Origin: Rossellomorea sp. AcN35-11
GTDB taxonomy: Bacteria > Bacillota > Bacilli > Bacillales > Bacillaceae_B
DNA length: 64,000 nucleotides
Direction: 5' to 3'
NCBI GenBank assembly: GCA_030388825.1
Contig: CP128835.1
Span: 2,660,001 to 2,724,000 of the forward strand
Part shown: in pieces, positions 36,882 to 45,660 of the stretch
Layout of the letters: the number at the start of each line of letters is the position of its first letter
How positions within the stretch are numbered: the stretch's first letter is position 1
The notes under the pieces: generated by a model
Databases searched by the model: none
Told to the model about the DNA's origin: nothing
What the model saw: the letters and a program-made list of their open reading frames with translations, nothing else
Translations under genes and position numbers: made by a program

Positions 36882-37228
36882 TTCCCCCTCCTGAAGATAA
36901 GCAAAAAGTAGCATCAAAGGATGAACTTACCATTATTTTATACATATCGACCTAATATATCTAGTCACTTTGTACATTTTCTGTCGAATTTTTGAGAATC
37001 TTATTATATTTCAATCAATGATATCTTGTTAACGACTGAAATACAGTCGTTCTATATCGGTATAAGCTTCATCTAAGAATACTTTCGAATGATTCTTTAT
37101 CATAAAGAAAAAAAGAAAAGAAAGATTGTGCTTTTCATACATATGAATAGTGATAGGGAACTCTTTATGAGCAACGAGATGATCGAATCGAAAGAGAGTA
37201 CGAATCTGATTCTTTCAGGAGGGGGATT
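36882..37228. other. Intergenic region between chemotaxis receptor and yodT
   Basis: This divergent 347-base spacer holds the receptor promoter candidate and an 8-bp inverted repeat AACGACTG / CAGTCGTT (37031-37051, loop AAATA). CATACATAT at 37136-37144 resembles a sigma-E -10 element (CATACANT) about 85 bases before yodT, but no matching -35 is seen. In B. subtilis the yodT operon is expressed in the mother cell under sigma-E, so a sporulation promoter is expected here. I see no gene. Confidence 0.4.
36944..36972 (-). promoter_or_regulatory. Possible sigma-D promoter of the chemotaxis receptor
   Basis: On the minus strand CAAA (36969-36972) and GTCGATAT (36944-36951) are 17 bases apart. The -10 matches 7 of 8 positions of the sigma-D type GCCGATAT, but the spacer is 2 longer than usual. 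It lies about 63 bases upstream of the ATG. Sigma-D controls most chemotaxis receptors in B. subtilis. Confidence 0.35.
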
Positions 37229-38537
37229 ATGCCTCATTCGCATTTAATAAAACCATTGATTGGGGAACACTATCCGACCATAGATTACGGAAAAGGTGTT
37301 TATTTGTACGATACTGATGGACGGGAGTATATCGATGCTTGTTCAGGAGCAGTAACGGCCAATGTAGGACATGGCATGGAAGAAATTCTTCAGTCCATTG
37401 TAAGTCAAGGAAATAAGGTTGCTTTCGTGTATCGTTCTCAATTCAGTAATCAGCCAGCTGAGGATTTAGCAACGTTCCTTCATGAGAAGACAGGCTATCC
37501 ATGGAGTTTCTTTGTAAATAGCGGATCTGAAGCTGTTGAGACGGCCATCAAGATAGCTATTCAACACTGGCAGGAACAAGGAAGACCGATGAAAAGAAAG
37601 ATATTATCCAGATGGCTCAGCTACCACGGTATTACTTTCGGTGCATTATCCGCCTCAGGTCATCCAGCCCGCAGGGAACGCTTTGATTCTTATCTTGGAG
37701 ACTGGCCTACAATAGAACCTCCTTATTGTTCTCACTGTCCTTTTGGAAAAACGTATCCATCATGTAATCTTGTCTGCGCATCCCAATTAGAAACGATGAT
37801 TATGAGAATAGGGGCAGATAATATCGCTGCTTTTATGGCAGAGCCGATCATCGGTGCAGCAGGAGGCGCCATTACCCCTCCAAGAGGATACTATGAGCGG
37901 ATAAAATCGATTTGTGAAGAACATGAGATTTTGTTTATTTCAGATGAAGTCATGACCGGATGTGGAAGGACAGGGACCTTTTTAGCGTTAGATCAGTGGG
38001 GGGGTGAAAGCCGACATTGTAGCGATTGGTAAAGGTCTTAGCGCAGGATATGCTCCCATTGCTGCCACCCTTATAGCTGACAACATTATGGAGCCAATCG
38101 AGAATGGATCTAAAATGATCATGAGCGGCCATACATTCAGTGGAAATCCTATGTCGGCAACAGCGGCACTTGCTGTTCTTAAACTGATTGATTCTGAGAA
38201 GATGATTGAAGGTGTCCATTCTAAAGGAACGTACCTGAAAAATCTCATTGAAAAATTAAAAACGGAATTTTCTTTTATTCAGGATGTAAGAGGCAGGGGG
38301 CTGCTGTTAGGAATAGAGTTTACATCCCTTGGAGCAGCATTTACATCGTCCGTTGTTCAAGCAGGGGTTGAAAGCGGGATATTATTATACCCCGCGGCTG
38401 CCGGCATTGACGGGAGGAAAGGATCTGCTATTATGGTTGCCCCCCCATTGAACAGTTCGAAAAGGGAACTTGAAGAAATGGTTAAAAGACTTAGAAGAAC
38501 CTTTCAACTGGTACTTGAAAATGGGAAGGAGAATTAA
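37229..38537 (+). CDS. yodT: Class-III PLP aminotransferase of the lysine/beta-lysine operon (YodT; frame broken)
   Basis: Joined, about 436 residues. PLP-enzyme features are NSGSEAVETAIKIA near residue 96, SYHGITFGALSASGH near 130, the Asp in FISDEVMTGCGRTG near 235 and, after the break, the Schiff-base Lys in VAIGKGLSAGYAP. The frame breaks at 37998-38004, a run of seven G where six give DQWGVKADIVAIGKG. It probably moves an amino group in degradation of lysine or beta-lysine. It is the first gene of yodTSRQP-kamA; GGAGGGGG precedes the ATG. Three bases separate it from yodS. Confidence 0.92.
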
Positions 38538-38539
38538 AT

Positions 38540-39238
38540 ATGTCCCGTATTCACAATAAAACAAGCAGCTATGAAAGCATAAAACATTTTTTCTTCGATC
38601 ACATGACCCTGATGTTTGGCGGATTTGGAGGAGTGGGTTCCCCGCCAACAATCTGTAAGCATTTATTGGATTGGGGTACGAAGGATATCACCTTGATTGG
38701 AAACGATACTGGTTTTCCCCATATCGGCATCGGACAGCTTGTGGCAGCAAACAGAGTAAAGAAAGTGATTGCTTCTCACATAGGTTCGAACCCCATTGCT
38801 GGACGGTTAATGAGTGAAGGGAAACTTGAGGTTGAATTCTCTCCTCAAGGAATATTGGCTGAGAGGATTCGTTCAGGTGGAGTCGGATTGAAGGGGATTG
38901 TAACCGAAATAGGTGTGGATGATCCCTATCTAAATAAAGGAAAAGTCTTACTGGAGATAGGAGGCTGCCGCTATTTATATGAAGAAGCACTGGTTGCAGA
39001 AGTAGGGATCGTTTATGCCAAAAAGGCTGACACATTCGGAAACCTGATTTATGACAAAAGTGCCAGGAATACGAATCCACTTGTGGCTATGGCGGCAGAT
39101 ATTACAATTGTAGAAGCCGAAGAAATTGTGGAAGCAGGGGAATTGAATCCTGAGGAAATCGTAACGTCGGGAGTCTTTGTAGATCATATTGTATTGTCTA
39201 AAGGAGTCGACTGGAAATGGGCATGGGAAACGGAGTGA
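38540..39238 (+). CDS. yodS: CoA-transferase subunit A (YodS)
   Basis: A 232-residue 3-oxoacid/acetate CoA-transferase family subunit A. It has GGFGGVGSPPTICKHLLDWG near the N-terminus (the GxGG(x)G(x)P motif), NDTGFPHIGIGQLVAA, and GRLMSEGKLEVEFSPQGILA (20). With YodR it would transfer CoA between organic acids in the lysine pathway. ATG is preceded by GGAAGGAG inside the yodT end. It overlaps yodR by 22 bases. Confidence 0.92.
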   Translation: MSRIHNKTSSYESIKHFFFDHMTLMFGGFGGVGSPPTICKHLLDWGTKDITLIGNDTGFPHIGIGQLVAANRVKKVIASHIGSNPIAGRLMSEGKLEVEFSPQGILAERIRSGGVGLKGIVTEIGVDDPYLNKGKVLLEIGGCRYLYEEALVAEVGIVYAKKADTFGNLIYDKSARNTNPLVAMAADITIVEAEEIVEAGELNPEEIVTSGVFVDHIVLSKGVDWKWAWETE

Positions 39239-39879
39239 AGGATAAATTAGCAAAGCGGGCAGCTATGGAAGTGAAAGAACATATGATTGTCAATTTAGGA
39301 ATTGGAATACCTTCTCTAGTTCCGAATCATCTTTCCCCTGGGTTTCCTGTTATCTTTCAATCGGAAAACGGGATTATTGGGATAGGACCTGCACCAGGTA
39401 AAGGGTGTGAGGACGAGAACCTGTGCAATGCAGGAGGGTTTCCGGTTTCATTGGTGAAGGGAGGGAGCTATACAGACAGCTCCATCGCATTTGCCATGAT
39501 TCGACGAGGAAAGGTCGATCTAACGATTCTTGGTTCTCTGCAAGTCAGTGAAAAAGGTGATCTTGCCAATTGGATCATACCAGGAAAAAAAGTTCCTGGT
39601 ATGGGAGGTGCTACCGAACTTGCGTCCAAGGCGGAGAAAGTCATCGTGCTCATGACTCATTTAGATAAAAAAGGGGGAAGTAAAATCGTAAGGGAATGTA
39701 CCCTTCCATTAACGGCAAGAGCATGTGTTTCTATGATCATTACAGACAGGGCTGTTTTTACCATTGAAGATGGTCGATTAATACTAAGAGAGATCTTTAA
39801 TCCATATACTCTTCAGGACATAGAAGAGACAACAGAAGCTTCATATATCCTGAGCCCTGCTATCAAATATATAGATTAG
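39217..39879 (+). CDS. yodR: CoA-transferase subunit B (YodR)
   Basis: A 220-residue CoA-transferase subunit B. The catalytic Glu is in the SENGIIGIGPAP motif (residues ~48-59), and VNLGIGIPSLVPNH and GTFFPG-like PGKKVPGMGGATELA segments are typical. It pairs with YodS. The ATG at 39217 lies inside yodS; ATG 39223 is an alternative start. AAAGGAG is about 11 bases upstream. Terminal sequence reads ASYILSPAIKYID. Confidence 0.92.
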   Translation: MGMGNGVKDKLAKRAAMEVKEHMIVNLGIGIPSLVPNHLSPGFPVIFQSENGIIGIGPAPGKGCEDENLCNAGGFPVSLVKGGSYTDSSIAFAMIRRGKVDLTILGSLQVSEKGDLANWIIPGKKVPGMGGATELASKAEKVIVLMTHLDKKGGSKIVRECTLPLTARACVSMIITDRAVFTIEDGRLILREIFNPYTLQDIEETTEASYILSPAIKYID

Positions 39880-39890
39880 GGGGAACCACT

Positions 39891-41156
39891 ATGGAATATC
39901 ACCGTCTTATCAAGGAATTAATAGAAGCGAAAAAGAAAAGTACCATCAAGCTCCTGCAAAGATTAGTCCAGGAAGACAGTGTAAGGGGAAATGAATCCAA
40001 AGCCCAGGCGATTGTCATCGAGAAGTGCCGGAAACTTGGCCTGGAGTTGGATATTTGGGAAGTGGAAGAAGAGGAAGTGAAAGATCATCCTTTCTATCGT
40101 TGTGACCGTGATCATTTCAAAGGTAACCCAAATGTAGTGGGTGTCTTAAAAGGCAGCGGAGGAGGCAGGAGTCTCCTATTAAATGGACATATCGATGTGG
40201 TACCTGAAGGTGAAAGGGAAGGATGGACCAATGACCCATACAGTGGAGTGATCGAAGACGGAAAGCTTTATGGAAGAGGATCAACGGATATGAAGGGGGG
40301 ATCGGTTGCTTTACTGCTTGCACTTGAAGTGATAAAGGAATTGAATGTCCCCCTTAAAGGTGACATCATCTTTGAAAGCGTCATTGAAGAGGAAAGTGGC
40401 GGAACCGGAACCCTTGCGGCCTTATTGAGAGGGTATAAAGCTGATGCTGCCATTATCCCCGAACCAACCAATATGAAGCTTTTTCCTAAGCAGCAGGGGT
40501 CCATGTGGTTCCGCATAAAAGTAAAAGGGAAACCGGCCCATGGAGGAACAAGGTATGAAGGAGTAAATGCGATAGATAAAGCTTACACTGTCATTCGCGC
40601 TCTTCAACATTTAGAATCCTCAAGGAATGGGAAAGTGGAGGACCCTTTGTATAGCAGTATACCCATTCCGTTACCAATAAACATCGGAAGGATTGAAAGC
40701 GGAAAATGGCCATCTTCAGTCCCTGACCTGGCTGTCATTGAAGGGAGGGTAGGGGTTGGGCCGTGGGAAACGATGCCTGAAGTGGAAAAGGAAGTTGAAG
40801 CGGTCATTTCAAACCTGAACAAGGTGGATCCATGGTTTGAACATCATCCAGTGGAAATCGAATGGTTTGGTGGAAGATGGCAGCCTGGAGACCTTCCATG
40901 CGATCATGAATTAGTTAAAAGCCTCAGCCATTATATGAAACAAGTGTTGCGGACCACTCCAATAGTTGAAGCCTCGCCATGGGGAACGGATGGCGGTATT
41001 CTTTCCAAAGGTGGAGATATCCCGGTAATCGTATTTGGTCCAGGTACTACAGAAGTAGCTCATGACAAAGACGAATATATTGAATTGGACAGAATCTACC
41101 AAACTGCTGAAATTCTTTCCTTATTCATTCTGGATTGGTGCAATAAAAAGAAATGA
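39891..41156 (+). CDS. yodQ: M20-family peptidase/deacylase (YodQ)
   Basis: A 421-residue zinc-dependent amidohydrolase of the ArgE/DapE/ACY1 family. Metal sites are visible in NGHIDVVPEGE (residues ~99-109), YGRGSTDMKGG (~126-136), VIEEESGG (~165-172) and EPTNMKLF. A dimerisation domain follows (GKPAHGGTRYEGVNAI), and a last His is in GPGTTEVAHDKDEY. In this cluster it may remove an acyl group from a lysine-derived intermediate. GGGGG/GGGAACC precedes the ATG 11 bases after yodR. Confidence 0.92.
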   Translation: MEYHRLIKELIEAKKKSTIKLLQRLVQEDSVRGNESKAQAIVIEKCRKLGLELDIWEVEEEEVKDHPFYRCDRDHFKGNPNVVGVLKGSGGGRSLLLNGHIDVVPEGEREGWTNDPYSGVIEDGKLYGRGSTDMKGGSVALLLALEVIKELNVPLKGDIIFESVIEEESGGTGTLAALLRGYKADAAIIPEPTNMKLFPKQQGSMWFRIKVKGKPAHGGTRYEGVNAIDKAYTVIRALQHLESSRNGKVEDPLYSSIPIPLPINIGRIESGKWPSSVPDLAVIEGRVGVGPWETMPEVEKEVEAVISNLNKVDPWFEHHPVEIEWFGGRWQPGDLPCDHELVKSLSHYMKQVLRTTPIVEASPWGTDGGILSKGGDIPVIVFGPGTTEVAHDKDEYIELDRIYQTAEILSLFILDWCNKKK

Positions 41157-41334
41157 TTATTTTTTATGGGTAAGGAAATAAATGGTGGGCTTCAAGGAAA
41201 CGTACCCTCTTCATACTATCTATCTCAAGTACAACTCACTGAATGAAAGACAGGGGGTTGTTCCTTTTTTATCCTTCTATGTTTCATAACTGAGCTTCAC
41301 GCTTCATATGTTGGTTAAAAAGGGGCTTATTTGA

Positions 41335-42168
41335 ATGCAAACTTACGAATATATCAAACAACCAAAACTTGAAGCTGTTGTTTATAAAGATGAATACAAC
41401 AGGCGTCTGCGGGTGGATGAGTTTAGGGGAAATGCAGGGTTGTTATGGGAGTATATTAAGAGACAAACAGGATCGAATCTTTATGAAAAGGTGATCATTA
41501 AGTCAAAATGGGATCAATCTCTCTTTTTTTTGGAAAGGGGCTTCATCCTGGAAGGGGGAGTAAAAGGGTATTTTGACGGAGATAGAGTTCTTTTCTTGAG
41601 TAATTTTTTAACAAATGAAAGAAGGAACAGCTCATATTGGAGGGATGAGGATGTCATTCTCCAAACCGTTCAGGCACTTGAAAGTCACGAGGTGCCGTGT
41701 TCCAAACCAATTTCTGTTGCGACTGAGGAGCATGCTTCTCAGTTAGCCGATCTGTATCGGGAAGTGTTTAAGCTTTATCCTGTTCCATTACACAATCCTG
41801 AATATGTAAAACAGTCAATGGAGAGTGGGACAATCTTTGTATACATCGAAGAGAATGGCCGAATAATCAGCGCAGCTTCAGCCGAAGTGTCATCAACCTG
41901 GAAAAATGCAGAACTCACAGACTGTGCTACACGTACTTCCCATCGCAAGGGAGGGTATATGAAGCACCTTATACGAAAGTTAGAAGCTGAATTGCAGGAG
42001 CGGAATATCTACTGTGCTTATACGATAGCCAGGGCACTTTCTTTTGGGATGAATGCCGTTTTTCAGCAGCTTGGGTATCGGTACGGGGGAAGATTGGCGA
42101 ATAACTGCATCATCTTTGACAAAATGGAAGACATGAACATTTGGCAAAAAGATTTGAGTGAAGTGTAA
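41335..42168 (+). CDS. ablB: Beta-lysine N-acetyltransferase (YodP/AblB)
   Basis: A 277-residue protein with a C-terminal GNAT fold (residues ~130-270: EHASQLADLYREVFKLYP, IFVYIEENGRIISAASAEVS, and the acetyl-CoA loop region RTSHRKGGYMKHLIRKLEAE). The N-terminal half is specific to AblB. AblB acetylates beta-lysine made by KamA/AblA; the product N-acetyl-beta-lysine is a known osmolyte in archaea. Gene order before kamA is conserved. The ATG region has GGGG at suitable distance (AAAAGGGGCTTATTTGAATG). Confidence 0.92.
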   Translation: MQTYEYIKQPKLEAVVYKDEYNRRLRVDEFRGNAGLLWEYIKRQTGSNLYEKVIIKSKWDQSLFFLERGFILEGGVKGYFDGDRVLFLSNFLTNERRNSSYWRDEDVILQTVQALESHEVPCSKPISVATEEHASQLADLYREVFKLYPVPLHNPEYVKQSMESGTIFVYIEENGRIISAASAEVSSTWKNAELTDCATRTSHRKGGYMKHLIRKLEAELQERNIYCAYTIARALSFGMNAVFQQLGYRYGGRLANNCIIFDKMEDMNIWQKDLSEV

Positions 42169-42322
42169 GTGTTGATTATCCTGTTCCCCAGTAATCCATA
42201 CTGATTAAAATCCATTAGATCAAAAGAAGTTTATTTGTTTTCCTTTCCTGGATCTACAGCGTTTTATTAGCTTCAATAATGGATTCTGATTGAAAGATAT
42301 TTTTGTAAAGTGGGTGGAGAAA

Positions 42323-43750
42323 ATGAAAATGAATCTCTATAAACCAAAAAGAGATTGGAAAGAAATTGAACTATGGAAAGACGTAACAGATGAGCAATGG
42401 AATAATTGGTTATGGCAGCTCACAAATACCATCAGAACCCTTGATGACTTAAAGAAAGTGGTGAACCTGACTCCCGAAGAAGAAGAAGGTGTCAGGATTT
42501 CAACTAAGACCATCCCGCTTAATATTACCCCTTATTATGCATGGTTAATGAACGAGGAAGACCCCCGCTGCCCTATTCGGATGCAATCTGTTCCTATAGG
42601 TCAGGAAATTCATAAAACGAAATATGACTTGGAGGATCCTTTACATGAAGATGAAGATTCTCCTGTTCCAGGGCTTACTCACAGATATCCGGACAGGGTA
42701 TTGTTTCTTGTAACCAATCAATGCTCGATGTATTGCCGTTACTGTACGAGAAGAAGGTTTTCAGGACAAATCGGAATGGGTGTACCAAAGAAGCAGCTCG
42801 ATGCAGCCATTGAATATATCAGGGAGACACCAAGTGTAAGGGACGTCCTTCTCTCTGGGGGAGATGGCCTTTTGATAAATGATCAAATTCTCGAGTACAT
42901 CTTAAAGAACTTAAGAGAAATCCCACATGTTGAAATCATCCGGATTGGCACGAGAGCACCTGTCGTGTTTCCCCAACGGATTACAGAGAATCTGTGTCAA
43001 ATACTAAAGAAATATCATCCGGTTTGGTTGAATACTCACTTTAATACATCCATCGAAATCACCGAAGAATCCAAGAAAGCGTGTGAGATGCTCGTAGATG
43101 CAGGGGTTCCGGTAGGGAATCAAGCGGTTATTCTTGCCGGTATAAATGACAGTGTGGGAATCATGAAAAAGCTCATGCACGATCTTGTCAAGATTCGTGT
43201 ACGTCCATACTATATTTATCAATGCGACTTATCAGAAGGGATCGGACATTTCCGGGCACCCGTTTCCAAAGGCTTAGAAATTATTGAAGGGTTACGGGGA
43301 CATACATCAGGCTATGCAGTCCCGACTTTCGTGCTGGATGCACCCGGAGGTGGAGGGAAAATTTCCTTGCAACCAAATTACCTCATTTCCCAAAGTGCTT
43401 CAAAAGTCGTAGTCCGAAATTTCGAAGGAGTTATCTCCACTTATCCGGAACCAGAAGAATACGTGCCAGGAAGGGCAGATGACTACTTTAAAGAAGTGTA
43501 CCACGATGAGGAAATCAAAGAACCTGCCATTGGGATCGCAGGTTTGATGAACCAAACGCATTCTTCTCTTACACCTAGTGGATTAAAACGGTTGGAGCGA
43601 AGAAGAGAATATGAGGAAAACCCTGAGCATAATTCCCTTAAAGACTTCAGAGGCAAAAGGGATCAGCTTAAGGAAAAGAAGCACAAAGCGATGCTGTCGA
43701 AAATGAAGCAGGATAAGAATGAAGACAAGGAAGAAAAATCCAATGGGTAA
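42323..43750 (+). CDS. kamA: L-lysine 2,3-aminomutase (KamA/AblA)
   Basis: A 475-residue radical-SAM, PLP-dependent enzyme that converts L-lysine to L-beta-lysine. The [4Fe-4S] cluster Cys residues are C134, C138 and C141 in NQCSMYCRYCTRRR. Other family blocks are VLLSGGDGLL, EIIRIGTRAPVVFPQR, NTHFNTSIE and the PLP-Lys region in VLDAPGGGGKI. The C-terminal ~55 residues are highly charged. Size matches B. subtilis KamA (471 aa). ATG 42323 follows GGTGGAG; the frame is open back to 42290. Confidence 0.96.
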   Translation: MKMNLYKPKRDWKEIELWKDVTDEQWNNWLWQLTNTIRTLDDLKKVVNLTPEEEEGVRISTKTIPLNITPYYAWLMNEEDPRCPIRMQSVPIGQEIHKTKYDLEDPLHEDEDSPVPGLTHRYPDRVLFLVTNQCSMYCRYCTRRRFSGQIGMGVPKKQLDAAIEYIRETPSVRDVLLSGGDGLLINDQILEYILKNLREIPHVEIIRIGTRAPVVFPQRITENLCQILKKYHPVWLNTHFNTSIEITEESKKACEMLVDAGVPVGNQAVILAGINDSVGIMKKLMHDLVKIRVRPYYIYQCDLSEGIGHFRAPVSKGLEIIEGLRGHTSGYAVPTFVLDAPGGGGKISLQPNYLISQSASKVVVRNFEGVISTYPEPEEYVPGRADDYFKEVYHDEEIKEPAIGIAGLMNQTHSSLTPSGLKRLERRREYEENPEHNSLKDFRGKRDQLKEKKHKAMLSKMKQDKNEDKEEKSNG

Positions 43751-44033
43751 ATCCTCATTGAAACGATGCGACTGGTGTGAAGAAAAGACGGCCAATGATA
43801 GTCAATCCAACGTTTTTTGGGAACTTCCCGATGGCTCACGAGCGATTCAGATCACAGGCGTCCCAAGCGTTTCCTGCAGCCATTGCGGAATGGAATATCA
43901 AGAAGAGGCGGTCATCAACGAAATTGAGGATCAACTCATGTTGATTGATACCAAATCGATCGACAAAGTAATCACCTATACAAAATTAATGGACCATCCT
44001 CGATTTTTGAAAAAAAATTACTTTCGATTCTAG
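43743..44033 (+). CDS. yokU: YokU zinc-finger protein (YgiT-type)
   Basis: A 96-residue protein with two CxxC pairs: CDWCEEK near residue 9 and CSHCGMEYQEE near 46. This matches the YgiT-type zinc finger of antitoxin-like proteins, without the HTH domain of MqsA. B. subtilis YokU is of similar size and also follows kamA. The ATG at 43743 overlaps the last codons of kamA by 8 bases, with AAGGAAG upstream. It is probably cotranscribed with the lysine operon; role unknown. Confidence 0.87.
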   Translation: MGKSSLKRCDWCEEKTANDSQSNVFWELPDGSRAIQITGVPSVSCSHCGMEYQEEAVINEIEDQLMLIDTKSIDKVITYTKLMDHPRFLKKNYFRF

Positions 44034-44141
44034 TCCAGGATGTTTCATGATTGAGAATCTTCTATTAGAAGCAAAAACTTTACGAATTCATCTTCTTCCG
44101 CTATCCTTTTAGAAAAGAAAAGACAGGGATAGGTGGAAAAT

Positions 44142-44366
44142 ATGAAAAAATCCTTTTATCATTATTTAATGAAATACAGGCAGCCGACTGCCAGGGATGA
44201 ATTAACCCGATTTGCCAATTCAGCTTATGATGACCATAGCTTTCCTAAACAGTCTCAAGCTTATCATGAGGTCAGTTCTTATCTTGAAATGAATGGCTAT
44301 TATCTTGAAAGTATGTCCATTTTCGACCTTGCATGGGAGCAGTATCTATTAGATGAAAAAGAATAG
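44142..44366 (+). CDS. yozE: YozE family protein (SAM-like fold)
   Basis: A 74-residue protein beginning MKKSFYHYLMKYRQPTARDE and ending DLAWEQYLLDEKE. This is the YozE_SAM_like domain (all helical, UPF0346). The ATG at 44142 has AGGTGG upstream. Its location after yokU and before yodN is the B. subtilis order. Function is unknown. A strong terminator follows. Confidence 0.92.
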   Translation: MKKSFYHYLMKYRQPTARDELTRFANSAYDDHSFPKQSQAYHEVSSYLEMNGYYLESMSIFDLAWEQYLLDEKE

Positions 44367-44387
44367 ACTAAATATCTCTATCTACCG

Positions 44388-44423
44388 GACTGACATATGT
44401 TCTCACTATGTCGGTCTTTTTTT
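44388..44423 (+). terminator. Terminator after yozE
   Basis: Stem GACTGACATA (44388-44397) / TATGTCGGTC (44407-44416), one T-G wobble, 9-base loop, followed by seven T. Confidence 0.85.
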
Positions 44424-44512
44424 CTCCTTAGAAAAAGAGTGATGCAATCGTGTATACCGATATGGTTGTAATTGCATATCATATAAAAAAGGCGATTAAG
44501 GGTGAGGGGAGA

Positions 44513-45172
44513 ATGAAGAAACGAAAAGAGCCTAAATTTAGAGTTGGGGAAACAGTAGTCGTAACGATTTATGGTACAGTCGGTAAAATTACTGATATAA
44601 AAAAACTCGACGGGGAGTTTTTATATGAGGTAAACGAAAGTGAAGGACTATTCAAGGAGAAGGCATTAGAATTGCTTGATTCTTATGAAGGATACATTTT
44701 TGAACAGGAACAAATAGATATAGAATATAAATTTCTATTTGGCGATCTTGTCATGGTCAAGGGATATGATGAGGATCTCTTTAAAGTGGTAGGCTTCAGG
44801 ACGGAAATTTGGCGCTATAAAGATGATGCCTGGGAAGATGTCATTTATGAGTTAATGAGAATCACAGATGGCGAGTGGCTGGAAGCAGACGAAGAAGAAA
44901 TCACATTAGTTGCAGATGAAGAGCAGGCAGAAGCCTTTATCAAGAAATATGGATTTGTATTTCCACAAAAAAAAGAAGGCAAGACAAAATTGCTTCATTC
45001 ATCAACGTCCCCTAAACCAAGCTGGATTGATCAGCTTCTTGATCATTATAATGATTACAAAGCGCTGTATTTGCTTTTTCAGGATACAAAATATAAGAAT
45101 AAGATGGATTATGTGCTTGAGCAATTAAAAAAGCACACTAATTCCCAATCCATCGTTAAAGAGAAGGAATAA
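44513..45172 (+). CDS. yodN: YodN-like protein of unknown function
   Basis: A 219-residue acidic soluble protein. It starts MKKRKEPKFRVGETVVVTIY, with an SH3-like beta-barrel appearance in the first ~55 residues (VGETVVVTIYGTVGKITDIK). A second similar segment follows (KFLFGDLVMVKGYDEDLFKV). The C-terminal part is helical (SWIDQLLDHYNDYKALYLLF). Position between yozE and yozD matches yodN of B. subtilis. ATG 44513 follows GAGGGGAG; the open frame extends upstream to 44450. Confidence 0.82.
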   Translation: MKKRKEPKFRVGETVVVTIYGTVGKITDIKKLDGEFLYEVNESEGLFKEKALELLDSYEGYIFEQEQIDIEYKFLFGDLVMVKGYDEDLFKVVGFRTEIWRYKDDAWEDVIYELMRITDGEWLEADEEEITLVADEEQAEAFIKKYGFVFPQKKEGKTKLLHSSTSPKPSWIDQLLDHYNDYKALYLLFQDTKYKNKMDYVLEQLKKHTNSQSIVKEKE

Positions 45173-45326
45173 GCCACATGATATACAGGAAAACAGGGAC
45201 ACTTATGATTAAGAAAGTAAGCAGTACGATCCGGAGTATCCATTGCATCGAAGAAACGATCCATCCCTCACCATTTTCTAATTCTTTTATGATGGTTCTT
45301 GTCTTTTGAGTGAATGCGTTTAACAT
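45156..45326 (-). CDS. 56-residue single-pass membrane protein
   Basis: The minus-strand frame encodes MLNAFTQKTRTIIKELENGE, a short linker, then a hydrophobic helix (ILRIVLLTFLIISVPVFLYI) and ends MWLIPSL. AGGAGAG lies 5 bases before the ATG. It converges on yodN and overlaps its end by 17 bases. The amphipathic N-terminal helix plus C-terminal membrane anchor is a plausible small-protein design. I recognise no homologue. It accounts for most of the yodN-yozD gap. Confidence 0.6.
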   Translation of the reverse strand: MLNAFTQKTRTIIKELENGEGWIVSSMQWILRIVLLTFLIISVPVFLYIMWLIPSL

Positions 45327-45450
45327 GATATCTCTCCTCTATCTTTGATGATAAAGTGTATGCTTGTCCTTCATCTCTTATGAAAACTTTTTTCTTCAAG
45401 CATAACTGTAGGATTGCTGTCATAAATTGAGAATCAAAGGGGGCGATCAC

Positions 45451-45627
45451 ATGCGGGAGATAGAAGTCTTTATCGACACTGAGGAAATTGCAGAGTTCTT
45501 CATGAAAGAACTCATTCAAAGAGGGTATATACCATCAGAAGATGAGCTGGAAGAAATAGCGGATATCACATTCGAGTATTTGATTGCCAAATGTATCATT
45601 GATGAAGAATGGGAAGAGGATGTCTAG
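45451..45627 (+). CDS. yozD: YozD family protein
   Basis: A 58-residue very acidic protein, MREIEVFIDTEEIAEFFMKE at the start and IIDEEWEEDV at the end. It has the same length as B. subtilis YozD and occupies the same location. GGGGGCG lies before the ATG at 45451. Function unknown. Confidence 0.85.
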   Translation: MREIEVFIDTEEIAEFFMKELIQRGYIPSEDELEEIADITFEYLIAKCIIDEEWEEDV

Positions 45628-45660
45628 GATCTTTTGACCTATATTATAGGAACTTGGCAT

